Source: Punica granatum
Lineage: Eukaryota; Streptophyta; Magnoliopsida; Myrtales; Lythraceae
Reading direction: 5' to 3'
NCBI RefSeq assembly: GCF_007655135.1
Contig: NC_045133.1
Coordinates: 3,038,001 to 3,102,000 of the forward strand
DNA: 64,000 bases
A program made the position numbers and the translations under genes. Below are positions 25,621-37,820 of this stretch, in pieces. How positions within the stretch are numbered: the stretch's first letter is position 1; every line of letters starts with the position of its first letter. The notes beneath the pieces were generated by a model that saw nothing but the letters and a program-made list of their open reading frames with translations, was not told the origin of the DNA and made no database searches.

Positions 25621-26417
25621 CGCTGACCCCGGGGATTGCTTCTAGTTAGTTCTCCCACTCAAGGTATCCGATATGTGTAAAGAGCTTAGAAGCGAACTAG
25701 CTCGGGTTTGGGATTCTCAACACTTTGATAGAAATAAGTTGCAAAGACGGGTTTAAGGCACGCGATTGGTGTTATTCTTTCCTTCCCTTGTACCTTGTCA
25801 ATCATTGAACCATCTTTTGGTTTGTGAATTGTAACGCCTTTCCTTGAAAAATCTTTTGTCGTTCGGTACTCGGGTTTGTGGCAGGAGGAGATCTCTAGAT
25901 AGAACTTGTAAGACGATTATGATAAATTTGTAGTATAAAACTATTTTAAAATGAAGTTCCGATTTGTTTTCCCTGCAATAAGGTGAATGGTTTGTTGCCC
26001 GCCATAGTCTAGTAGGCTCGAGCCCGAAAGAGATCAACGATAAGATGATCAATTAATGATCGAGGTGGGAACATCTATTCCTATAGATTTAGCATATTGA
26101 AGTTTTTGAAACCGTGACTATCTGCGGGCTCTATTATAAGATAACTAAATTTGATGGATTTTGTTCTTAATTATTGTACCAGATCGATATAACGATGCAA
26201 ATTTTGGTTACGACGTCACGGTGTGCATATTTTGGTCCAATTTGAGATGGTTCGAAAAACTCAAGGAGTAAACCAAAGATAAACAAAATATTGGGGACCC
26301 ATGAGATATACAAAAAGTATAGGGGTCAAAGTGAAATTAAACCTAAAGTATACCTTCTTCGCGAAGGGGGGATTCTCAAGGAGGAAGAGAGCGCTTCAGT
26401 AGTGTTGGTACCGCACA
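25621..26417. other. Intergenic region PEX3 to SPF27
   Basis: About 800 bp holding the PEX3 3' end and the SPF27 promoter. No further gene; short open frames on the complement (25798-26052) are unrecognised. Confidence 0.5.
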
Positions 26418-29382
26418 ATGGCTAGGAACGGCAGAGACAGCAATGGCGACGTATTGATGCTGGAGGCTCCGCCGGACCCCACGCGGCCTTCGTGGGCGTC
26501 CCCTTCGAACGCGGAGACCATCGACGCGCTGCCGTACATCGACGAGGACTACGGCCACCCCGTCGTGAAGCAGGAGGTGGACCGGCTGGTGGAGGAAGAG
26601 ATGCGGCGGAGCTCCAAGAAGCCATCCGACTTCCTCAAGGACCTGCCTCCTCTTCCCAAGCTCACCTTCGAGGTCGGTTCTCTTTCCTTGTCCTTCCTTG
26701 CGGCCTAAATTTGCTGTCATTTTTTTGGGCAAGAGCGAATCTGATTCTCGAAGGATGTGAATATGGAAAGAATCAAAGCTGGAGGATGAAAGTTCTGAGC
26801 TGTCTCTGGGTTTCTTTGCTTCTTTGGTGTTCACTGTGTAATCATGAGAGAATTTCGGGATGTTTAGTTAGGGTTTCACTCCTTTCCCCTGTTCATAGCT
26901 CAATTGGTATCCTCCCAGTCCCATTTGTACAATGTGAAACTGCGGGAAGTTCGGGTTTTGTTATTAACATTACGCGGAAAGGGATTGGCTTTTTGCTGAT
27001 TATGGAGTTTGATCACAGAACAATCCCATGCTCGCTCGGGAGTATGAGCGCGTGAGAGCTGGGAAGCCTCCGGTGCCCTTCGACTCGTCACGTTACAACT
27101 TGGATGTACCGCCTATGAATAGAAGGAATGATGAAAGTGCTTGGAAGCAGGCACTTCAAAGAGCTCAGCGCCTGTTACAGCATGAAGATATCCGGTAAAT
27201 TCTGCTTTACCGATAGTAGATGCCTCTCTGACCTTCTAATATACTCAGCTTCAGTTGGTTTATGAGAGTCCAGTGAGTTGCTGCACCTCTGGATAGTTAT
27301 ATGCATTTTTAATAGGCACCATAGAGTTGGGAGTCCTCAGTCCTAAGTAAAATGTGAATACATGATGTCCATATCAATATGTTGTACTGAGTGGAAAATT
27401 TCAATGCAAAATTTTTTTGACATAAAGCAAGTGTAGTGACTAGTAATCACTTGGGAGACGGATAGACTATGACAGAAGGTTTTTTGTGTCATTTTGTCCC
27501 AAAGGAATATTTAAATGATTTTGGCATAAAGCAATTATAGATTTGCATCTTTTGGATCAATAATGAATAAGGTGAAGAGATGAAAGTTTTGCTTTGTGCT
27601 TCATATATCTAGTGGGGACAAGCTTATGACTACTCATGCAGCTGATGAAGAGATTTTGTGTGAGTGTTGTAATTTGAATATGTATAGTACCATGATCTAT
27701 GCAAGACTTCCTATTATCATGTGTTACTGTAAGTTCTGCTTTTGTTTCTTCATGTTGGACTGTTTTGCTGTGTGCAACTTCCAATTGCTTCTACTTTTCT
27801 AAAGTTATTGATTATTGACTGATTTACAGGCTGGAAAATTTGGACTTGTTGTCTAAACATGGAGCCGAAGTATGGATTCAACATAACAAAAGATTAGAAG
27901 GTTTCTTAACCAGGTTTGACTGCCTCATTTAATTGACATGCAGCATACTTTTCATCTAGCTCATAGTTACCGTGATCATTGTATGCTTTATTAGCAAATC
28001 TTTTGCAGTTGTAATTCCGAGGTGCATAATTCTCACCATGTCAACTATTTACCTAACAACTATTATGCATGCCATTATTTAGAGTTACTGGCGTCCTAGT
28101 GAGAGTGATGGTTCTAATTTAAGATCAGGAGAACTAGAGGTGGGCAAAATGGAAGGAAATATATGTTTGGTCAGTAGGCATCGCTTCTTTCATATGAATC
28201 AAATTTTAATTTAAAAGTTACTGTAGATTCTATAGAACCTCTAAAGAATTTGGCATTGCAGATGGCTTATTAGCGCATTTCTTTTCTAATTCATCAGAGA
28301 TTTCTTTTCTTTGGACAAATTGGTCGTAGTAAATTTTGGTAAAATCTCCTTGGTTGGCAGCTTATATCTACATAAAAATGAGAAATCTTATATGGCATAC
28401 AAAAACTTCAACTCTTGTGGGGTGTTATGGCAATGAACATTTTGCTATTCTTATGAAACAGGATAAGCATCAGTTAGGAGTGATTCATTTCATGATCTGT
28501 GCTATGCCTGCAGCAATTATGATCCATGCGAGTGTAGACATTGTATCCTATTATTTTATAAATTTCTTATCTCATGGGAATTCAACTGTTGTTGACTTGG
28601 AAGTGTAATTGCTGTTGATAGTTGTGCTGGTTTTGTGTCAAGGGTATTCACATATTTCAATCTTCAGTGAAATGATTGCTGCTAAAATTATTCTTATATA
28701 CTTCTATGATGTTAAGTACCTAACCCAGTTACTCAAAGGTAATAGAACTTTCTAGATAATGGGATTGCCTTTGTATTCTCAATAAAACGTGGACATGATC
28801 ATTGCAACAAGTATAACCTTAAGTTTGCCAGTGTTCGCGCATTTTTGAGTTTGCGATTCCTAATGGGATTTGATATCCGTGATATGTGTTGAAATAATTC
28901 CTCCTCTGCTCTTAATCCATTTAGGAGTGGCCTAGAGCTGCTTATAAATTCAAACTTCAACCTTCTCTTCGCAGGTTGCAGAAATTAGCTCATGAACAGA
29001 ATGAAAAGATCGAGTCCGTGAATCGGGAAAGGAAATACCATCAGGTAAATCATTAGTTTCTCTGCCTGCCATTCATGTGGTCTTCCATTTTCTGAAACAC
29101 CAAGTTTTGTTCTCTGGACAATCAGCAAAATACTGCATATGAGCTCAATGCTCTGTCTGCTCAATGGAGGGAGCTCTGCTTGAAGAACATGGAGATCCAA
29201 GCTTCATGTGTTAACCTCGAGAACCAAATCGAAGAAATAAAGAGAGAAGCAGTTGAAAGGTATCACTCTCTCTCTCCAATACTTATTCTTGCTTGCATAT
29301 GTTAGCTTTTGAGCTGACTAGTGGTCACCTCTTCAGAGGCTGGAATTTGGAAACTGCTACTGAGAATGGCCCTTCCCACTAG
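26418..29382 (+). CDS. MOS4: Pre-mRNA-splicing factor SPF27 homolog (BCAS2 / MOS4)
   Basis: Complete 6-exon gene for 254 aa, the normal plant length. Exons: 26418-26672, 27019-27194, 27830-27913, 28975-29044, 29126-29259, 29337-29382, all GT-AG and in phase. The product carries the BCAS2/SPF27 signature: [11 protein letters not shown] near residue 35, [20 protein letters not shown], then RYNLDVPP, a helical [19 protein letters not shown] segment, and a C-terminal coiled coil from about residue 170 ([17 protein letters not shown] onward). SPF27 is a core subunit of the PRP19/CDC5L (NTC) complex that activates the spliceosome; the Arabidopsis homolog MOS4 is also required for innate immunity signalling. 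Nucleus is the expected site. Downstream, an in-frame alternative last exon may exist (see 29641-29854). Confidence 0.95.
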
Positions 29383-29640
29383 CTATACTGTGGTATGATC
29401 TTCCTCCTTGCTTTTCTTTATACCTTATATCTGGCTTTTATTCTTCCCTTTCTTTTTCCCCCCTCTATTTTGGTTGGTTTCGAGAGCAAGGTGTTTATGT
29501 TTGTTGAAAAGGAAGGGAGTTGCGATTATCAATCGAGATGAAATTTGATTAGAATGAAAAGAGAAATCTGTTCTTTTAAGTCTTGATATCCTGTACCTCA
29601 CTGATTTTAGTGATTTACTCCTGAAAATTTGATATTGCAG

Positions 29641-29854
29641 TGAAAATCCTTGCACTGGGACTACCACATTGTCTAGGACGAACAGCCCCGGGCCATATGG
29701 AAGCTTATTATGTTCTGTGCGCAGTAGAGTGCTTGAGCAGCTTGAGAAGGACATCAAGGTGCAACCCCAGACGCCTTCGCCGGGGTCATTGACCCTGAAA
29801 ACTGCTGCTGAGTCGAGTGCATCAGTTTCATCAATTGCAAGCTTAGCCTTCTAA
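29641..29854 (+). other. Candidate alternative last exon of SPF27/MOS4
   Basis: After an acceptor-like TATTGCAG at 29633-29640 the sequence stays open for 71 codons to TAA at 29852. If exon 5 (ending in phase 2 with AG) is spliced here instead of to exon 6, the first codon is AGT and the frame is exactly this one. The tail would be Ser/Pro/Thr-rich with a short helical stretch (RSRVLEQLEKDIK). Chance openness is possible at this length, and the segment may instead be 3' untranslated sequence. Confidence 0.35.
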
Positions 29855-29992
29855 AGAATACATTTTGGGAGACCTCTAATCTCTGTTGCCTAAATTTAGG
29901 AACAACGTCGAGTTCTTTGTGGGAACTTGTAGTCGATTTTCATGGTGTACCATCATTCCCTAATGATCTTCAGCTGATGATTTGAATGGATT

Positions 29993-30024
29993 ATATCATA
30001 TGGACTCGACAGTCCATATGATAT
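29993..30024. repeat. Perfect 14-bp inverted repeat, 4-nt loop
   Basis: ATATCATATGGACT, loop CGAC, AGTCCATATGATAT. It lies about 140 bp after the candidate alternative SPF27 exon; RNA from either strand would form a stable hairpin. Confidence 0.9.
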
Positions 30025-30900
30025 GACAATGCCATTTTCACTGGCAAATATTGAAAATATCAGACTATAATGCCCACCATAATCGGCATCCTGAAACAAT
30101 ACTATTGCTTTTAAAGAACAAAAAACCGGAAGGGAGTACAAAATTTTTTAATAGCCGTTGGCATCGGCAGTGTTCATAGTATCGAGGGGACTTTTGTGGG
30201 GGGGACTCTCTGCAATCGTATTGGAAGATTTTATTTGTGAATTCGAAAATTACTGGGATGCACTGATTTTCTAGTCTTTGTTCGAAAATTTACTGGTATG
30301 CACTTGTTTAATAGTCTTCGTTCGATGAGAGGACGTGAAAATAGTTCTAATATGCGGGACTGGGAATCTTGCAAAAATCGGGACGAAGGAGCGACAGTAG
30401 GTGGTGTTTCCATATGATCGAAGGCCTCCGTAGTGGTTTTATTGGAGACAATCAGTCGGCGTTTGTTCAAGGTTAAAGTTTGATTATAACTCTAACTAGA
30501 TTATAACTTCGGGATCGACTACCCAAGCATCGAATAGGTCATTGCAGCGTCCTCGGCTCCGGCATAGACCTTTTCTTCCTTTCACTGGACTCGCGATGTT
30601 AGTAATAGATCGAGTCCTGGTTTGAGTTTGCCATGAAAATAGGAAGGTGCAGCAGTGAAGATGCTTGAGCTCACCCTTGTGGATAATCATAGCATCCGGA
30701 CTACCTTTGAACCTCTTTATATTTACCAACCACCAAGGAATTGACTTGAGTTTGGTAAATATGGACATGCCTATGGAAAATCTTGCGTGATTCTAGGCGC
30801 AGCACGACCTCGAATCCTGAAATTGCGTCATTACTGTGGGGAGCAATAACCTTGGGTGTCGATCGAGTATGTCACTAAGCTTGTTGCTCTTATCAGTTAA
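30025..30900. other. Intergenic region, no gene recognised
   Basis: Open frames on the complement (30231-30470, 30496-30768) are unrecognised. They lie just inside a possible retroelement primer-binding motif at about 30907-30925 and may be retroelement debris. Confidence 0.35.
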
Positions 30901-30930
30901 AATGCTTGATATTGCTCTGATACCCAATCA
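30901..30930 (-). mobile_element. Copia-type primer-binding-site-like motif
   Basis: The complement reads TTGGGTATCAGAGCAATA, one base from the TGGTATCAGAGC complementary to initiator tRNA-Met that primes many plant Copia LTR retrotransposons. No LTR pair or gag-pol was found, so at most this is a remnant. Confidence 0.3.
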
Positions 30931-30999
30931 ACAAGCGATGAAAGACTGAGAAAGTCAAAAACTCAATCAACAAGCCATGACTAAGTAAGTCGAATGATG

Positions 31000-32510
31000 A
31001 TGTTGGAAGTGCGATTGGAATAAAATGAACCACAATTATAATTAATACGAAAATGCTTGTCTATATTTTAACTTGTTCCTCACTTCCTCTACGATGGCGG
31101 AGGGTTACTCCCCACGTACGATCACAAAATGTAATTACGTACATAGATTTTCTTCTTTCTTCTTGATAAATTTGAAAGCAATTTTAGAAACATATTATAA
31201 ATATTTCTTGTGCTTTCAAGCCATGCATGGTCCTGGCCAGAAAGAAGAAAAACTATTATGTGAGGTGTCCTTCCTTGTTTTTACTTTGACAAGTTCATAT
31301 TACTCATTTGTACTATTATCGGGGCATGTTGCACTATTAACTCCCCAGAAGGTCACAATATTTAATATGCTTTTTACGTCATCTTAATTACAAGTCAGTC
31401 GTCCCACACGTTTAACGTTGCAAGGATCAACAAAAAATTACAAATCTCACAAATGCAAATGCTTTCAATCCTATGTTCATCGAATGTCACAAACATTATT
31501 AAGATACAAACTTGAGACAATAAAATTAACTACAGCACTAAAAACCTAATTTTATAACCTATAGCTAGTTACAGTAAATTTGAGTAAAAAATAAACGAAC
31601 TAGATCTTACACGATCTTGAAAAGATATAGTCCTAAATCACATTCCCGAACAGTTCAGGCTTCGGCTCCATATTTCACAAACATGGTGGAACCATATTGG
31701 TACAACAATGTCCATCTCTTCCGTCGCAGGCATCAAAATTTCATTGTAATAAAAAATTGATATAATAATGTCCCTGTATCATAAACCACAACTGACCATG
31801 AAATAACATATCACCATTGTTAGGAAAAACAAAAGAAAGATCTTCGATATAACAGTACACATGTACATAGGAATTTTACCCAACCGAGAAGACAAACGAG
31901 AAATAAATAAAGCCACAACCCACTTCCACCAAAAAAATAAAAGACATAACTCATAATGCTTTTTTTTTTCTTTTTTGGTGCTTAAAATAACTCATAATAC
32001 TTCCATTTGCTATTTCTAACATGAGATTTTCGACTGCAACATTATTTTTCTTCTTTTTTTCCCCCCTTTTTGGTCTATGCCAAACCAAATACACGATCCT
32101 GTTCTATCCTAGAAAAGTTAATACATAGCATGAAAAATACAAAGACTGAAAGGAGATACCACGAAATAGCCAAATCTAAAAATAAAATAGAAATATCATA
32201 ATATTACAACATAAAATGAAAAAAGGCTGGTTTGATTTGACCACATGCAAGAACAAACCACCGCCTAATGGGTAAATTAATCTTAATCCTAATAACTATA
32301 GTCACCTCATGATTTCACCGAAAAGAAAAGACAAACCAAGAAATTAACTCAGATCTCTCCTAGTCAGATCCATGAGATATAAGAAACCCTGCCGTGATAA
32401 AAACAACTCCTAGGCCAAGAACATGCATAAACAATTAGTAAAATAGTAAAAGAACAAAAAAGATCCATCGATGGACTTTAATTAATTTTCAGAAAAAAGA
32501 AACTAATAAT
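31000..32510. other. AT-rich intergenic DNA
   Basis: No gene or element recognised. Confidence 0.4.
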
Positions 32511-32776
32511 ATCATATATACATATATATATATATATAAGTATATACAGAGAGAGAGAGGGTGGGAGAGATGGAGCCAAAGTGTAGAGCTCCCTTCAATC
32601 CAAACAAGGGATCAGTTGAGTTGAGCAAATGAAGCTCCTGACATATGCAAGCCACAACCCTATCCCTTTCTTCTTCCTTAATTATTTCAAATGGGGATAG
32701 TACTGTGGGATCCATAGATCAGCAGCTCAATCCACCCAACACAGCCCTCTATTGGACTTCAGAGAGCTCCACCCCA

Positions 32777-32800
32777 GTAACCCTAACCCTAACCCTACCA
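32777..32800 (+). repeat. Short telomere-like repeat (CCCTAA)3
   Basis: AACCCTAACCCTAACCCTA-type sequence, about three units. Interstitial telo-box motifs are common in plant promoters; none is needed for a nearby recognised gene. Confidence 0.7.
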
Positions 32801-32880
32801 CACACTTGAATTTTACCCCTTCTGCTCTTGCAGGCCTCACTTACCGGCCACAAAACCACCACCACCACCACCTATCCTAC

Positions 32881-33013
32881 AGTCCCGGGGCCAGGCCGTC
32901 CGGGGAGGCCCCCCGGGACCGTTAGATGGAGGGAGCCCCTCCCTTCAGCCGCCGGGGGCTGTCCCCCCATCCAACGATCCCGGGGCATCCCGTGATAGCC
33001 CGGCCTCGGGACC
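32881..33013. repeat. GC-rich imperfect long hairpin (foldback)
   Basis: The left arm starts AGTCCCGGGGCCAGGCC and the complement of the right arm starts GGTCCCGAGGCCGGGCT. The arms continue to pair through CCCCGGGACCGTTAGATGGA (left) and CCCCGGGATCGTTGGATGGG (right complement), closing on AGCCCC/GGGGCT. Stem about 55-60 bp with small bulges, roughly four in five positions paired by eye. The open frames crossing it (32926-33204 and complement 32945-33181) are probably by-products. Confidence 0.75.
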
Positions 33014-33204
33014 GTTGGACTTCCTCATGGAACTACCGATCATATGACACTGCTGTAGTGCTGTGTGCCCTAAAGAAGGCAATAGAAGAAGAGGGAGGAG
33101 GAAGAGGGAGAGGGCTATGGGTAGATGGAGGAGGTGAGAAGGCTGACACTGAAGGGACGATGGACAACTGCCATCTATCATCTGTCTATCTTATAGCGAT
33201 GTGA

Positions 33205-36200
33205 AGTGATATGTTGACGTCCAAAAGATAATTTACTAATTAATATTTCGACCAAAATTAACTTGTATTATTACATTAATTTATATATTATGTAATTTAA
33301 AATATTCTCACAAGAGCACATAATCTCTCGTTAAATGTACTAGGATGCGCCATATACACTTAGTTTCTGGTGAAGATTTTCTTCACTTTCTTAAATTAAG
33401 GCAACAAATATATTTTGATTTTTATAAATTTCACCATAATCACTTACTTTTGGATCATGAAGACAGTCTTGAATTTGGATTTCTAACAAATTTTACCCAA
33501 TAAATATATAATCTACTTACGCGTCTCTAAAAGATATAAGTACCTGCACAACTTACGTATTAAAAGATTATTAATCAATTATTTTTTATAAGATGGCAAT
33601 TACTCTCAACAAATAGGAGTGAAATAATCTGATTTTGTCCGTGAATGTGATGCCTATATAAAAAATATATATTAGTAATTAATAATTCAATTAAAATTTA
33701 CTTATATTATTAATTATTAATCTTTTGGTGAGATTATGAATATTTTCAATTAATAGATTGAGATAATCTCGTTCAGATATCAACATGATGTTTACATAAG
33801 TCCATCTGTGTGTAATTCTTGCAAGTAACTTATAATCAGTAATTACCTTTTGTTTTTGGGTTTCTTTCAAATTACAATATCTCCTCTATCTATACATACG
33901 GAGAGGTAATAAAGATAGGTTAAATGATGAAAGTCCCAATAGTTCCGACCAGAGTCCCATCATTTGTGGGACGAAAGCCTTATAAATAGGCTTTTTTAGG
34001 TTATTTCTTGCGCTGGTGGTCGATAAAGCTTAGGTCTCCCGTATATTTGATGTATACAAAGATTTGTATGGTTATATACGATAATAAATTTGTTACAAAT
34101 TCTTTCGAACTAATCTATCAGAAGGAGTTCAAAGGTCTTGAAATCCATTCAAAATTGCTCATCGATTGAATCGTCATCCCAATATGCAAATAAACTATTA
34201 AATTGCTTCGTATTCCATTTAATTTAGAGATCCATGCCATGCGTGTGGGCGTCATGACTAGTTATTGATGAAAATCATACGTATTCTAGTGTTGTAATAC
34301 AAGCCTGTATGTTTGATCTAAGTATGATATATGCTTACTATATACAACTTATATATTGGCCTAAAAATGCAATAACGTATATATTAGACGCTTGCACATA
34401 ATTTATTTTCTAGGGTTAATTTTTCTTAGAAAATTGTATGGTTAGTCCTTCATGGAAAAGTGCAATATCTCGAGAACCGGCTCTCTTTTAGTAGAGAGAG
34501 AAGATTCCCTGCGCTGCTGCAAAATTATATCACTTTCACGTGCCTTCTCTGTCGATTGGGTACCCTCATTTAATTTTATTAACATTATTATTATTATGAT
34601 TATGCTTTGGGTTATTATATTTTTTAAAATATTTTGCTGCAGAAAACACCATGAAAATTTACACTTCTCGATGTATTGACTGACGAGATTTAACATGTGC
34701 GTCCCCCACTTGCCCCAAAGCAGTAATTGGGAGACTGTCGGGCGGCATAGAATGGAGAAAGGCACCACTCACTCATGCCAACCGTGAATTCGTTTTCCTT
34801 TCCTTCGTTTCCCTTTAAAGTTTAAAGTCCTTTTTTTTTTTCCTTTTTTGTTATTATTGTAAAAACTAAAAACTCTCTCTTGCTACACCGATGCAGTGTT
34901 AATATATGAAAAAAAAAAATCTAGGAATACAATTTTTTGAAAACGGTTAGGATACAAAAGATATTCTTCTTTTTTTTTTTTTGCTCAGAGTATACAAAAG
35001 ATATTCAACAATGCATATGTGGAGTAGATAATAGAAAGTGGAACCCGTCAAAACGTCTTCAAATAACATATGTACTAATTGTTAGGAATTGTATCAAGAA
35101 CATAGATATGAAACCAGAGGGTTCGTCTAGCATGCCAGTCACTGTAGAAAAGTTCCACTCTCGATGGATGCGATATAATTATCTATTTTGGTAACAAGAT
35201 TTAATCATAAATAAAAATGCAAAAGATAGGGGATGAAGATCCAATACTTTATTAATCTCTTTCAATTTTTTTTTGAATAACTAGTAATGTTTTTTACTTA
35301 TTACCCGGTATGATGCAATTGTGACAATTTACGTCGCTGCAGTTCATGTATTGAAAATTACCAAGGTAAACTAATATCCGAATAAATTTATTGAATAAAT
35401 TGAGTATATCTCGTTAGTTAAAAATAAAATGATAATTTTTTAAAAAAAATAAGATTTTAGGTGAGGGTGGAGTGGAGGGGAAGCCTGGAAGGTGGTGAAT
35501 TGAAGAAATGGAATGGTGGTTGGGTTGAGGACAGCTTTGCCCTTCAACCCCTCTTTTCTTTTTCTTTGATTAGACCCAAAAAGAAAAAAAAATTAAAATG
35601 AAAAAGAAAGAAGAAAAAAGCAGGCATTTTCCCGACAGCGACAACACACCACGCAATTCCTCAGTGGGCCCCACTCGCGCTCTCCTCAACCGAAGAAAAA
35701 ATCTATCCTTTAGATTTGGCCCGCTCCTGTAAACTAGAGTGCATTTACTTTCTACCTTGTACGAATTTTGTAATTTGGTTAAATTTTCTAGCAAAAACAA
35801 CCGATCCCTGTTGGTTCAGATAATTTTACTTCGAGTAAGGGTTTTTTGACCATAAAGTAAATATAAGGTCTAACACGATGAAAAAATAAATTTTAAATAA
35901 TTAATAAAATAATATAAATAGTATCACTAGTATCGAATTTACGATCTCTAAATTAACAGACGAGTACATGCGTCATTGTATTATATTCTCCATACTTTGA
36001 AGGTGTTGGATTCAAATTATACAAGCGGATAAAATGGAGATGGGAAGAGCTTTAATTACAAGACTGATACTCGAAGCTGAATTATTCAGACCAGAACTTC
36101 GGTGAAACACGCCTTAACTCTTTATGAGAAACACGAACATTTTTTTGGAAATTTCGCTTTACGTTGGTCAGGCGATTTTTTAGCATATAAGGGCCGTCTG

Positions 36201-37230
36201 ATTAGCATGGAACGTGCGCCTAAGTCCCGAGTGTTAATCGGATAGCTCTGACATTCTAAAGAATAGTTCGCTTAAGGGATAAAGATAATTTTCCAAATCT
36301 TCCTTATATTTCATGGCATTGTTCCATGATCTTTTATATCATTGCCTTGGAAAAAAAATTCAAAATTACCGATGTCACATTAGATATGTTCACTCAACCT
36401 TCGAGTATTGTGTGTCTGCATAGCCGGTGTTCCAATTTATTCTTCTTTTCTCTCGGCTTCGATGCGACGTGGATGGCTGAATCTTTCGAACCTCTCTTGC
36501 TTCTTGTCATGGCTCCTCAACTTCAGGTGCACCGGTAACCCCCGATCTTTCGGTATTTACCTTACCATTCAGTGTACGACGGTGAATGCTCGTATTTTTC
36601 TGAGATTGCATTGCTGTTTTCTTTTATTAATTTTCTCACACATTTGTCAACAATTAATTGTGAATAAAAATGTTTTCTTTGTAAAAATTATTTGAGTAGA
36701 TTCAGCCACCTAATTTAAGCAAAAGTATCCTACAAAATTCGATGGTTGATTGATTTGCAGAAGACCTAATATTACCAAGGAGGCCCATTGGGCCGCCCTG
36801 CCAGGTTAAGAGACTGTGGGCTGAATGTTCGGAACCAGCACTTCTGGGCTTCAGTTCCATTACCAACGGTATGATCCAATTAATGTTGGGCTTTTTGGCC
36901 CAATAGATGCCATTTCATGTGCTTGAGGCGCAAGAAAATGGAGTGTGATTATTCGAGGATACTACTAAAAGTTTTGCTCATGATATGGTCCAACATCCGA
37001 GTCAAAAGCTTCAAACTTTTTAATTTTTTTTTTAAAAAATGGAACAGTTCAAATTTGGAAAATAGGGATCCCCATCGTGTTTCATAAGAGCTAAAGAAAG
37101 AACGATCTTGTTTGGAGCACGATTGAAAATATGAGCACCGCACCAACCATATGAAAGTTGAGTGTTTTTGTTTTCCAAAATAATTGGTACGAAAGTCGGG
37201 CACTTCTCGCGCAAATCTCAATTGGCCTTA
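33205..37230. other. Long AT-rich intergenic DNA
   Basis: About 4 kb with no recognisable gene. It contains scattered short open frames without motifs, poly-A/T runs and no clear transposon ends that I could pair. Confidence 0.4.
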
Positions 37231-37231
37231 A

Positions 37232-37267
37232 TGGGACTTGGGAGTGCTCGACCACTCCCAAGTCCCA
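37232..37267. repeat. Perfect 15-bp inverted repeat, 6-nt loop
   Basis: TGGGACTTGGGAGTG, loop CTCGAC, CACTCCCAAGTCCCA. It lies about 590 bp upstream of the eRF3 start codon. Confidence 0.9.
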
Positions 37268-37820
37268 AGTCCACCTCCACCATAAATCGGGCAGATACAA
37301 ATCACAATTGCTGGTGTGGTGGCTTTTAATGTTCTACATAAACCCGATCAAGAGTTGTTGCGGAGCGCATTATGTACATGTACAAGTCCTCATTAATCTA
37401 TTTTGATTCGATATGACGAGTCTTTAGTTATAAATCGCAACCGAACACGGAGATCGAACATTACGAACCCCCCAATACCAAGATTTTCTGGATCATCATC
37501 AATCAATATATTGTGGTTGCATATGACAAGACCCGGACGCGGTTAAAAGGTGAAAAAAGGGACGGGGATCTGACGCGGTGGGGGGAAGGGAGAGACCGTG
37601 AGAGGACTCACAGAGGGAGTGAGAGACGGACGAACGACGCAAACAGAAGCCGAAACAAGAGCTTTGGACCGTCGCACGTTCCGCCCAAAACGCCCACATT
37701 CACTCCGCTCATTCATTTTCCTTTTCGTCCGACACGAGCACCGTCCCTGCGCTGTCAACTGTTCAGCTTCATTCGGCAGCCTCTGCTCTCCCAAATTCGC
37801 TTGGCAATCTCTACGGGCCG

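Noticed and set aside
32777..32800. Chromosome end or subtelomere
   Set aside because: Only about three telomere-like units, inside a gene-containing region; a telo-box or chance motif is enough.
32926..33204. 92-codon frame MEGAPPFSRRG... and its complement
   Set aside because: Generated by the GC-rich hairpin and a following GGA/GAG-rich stretch; no family resemblance.
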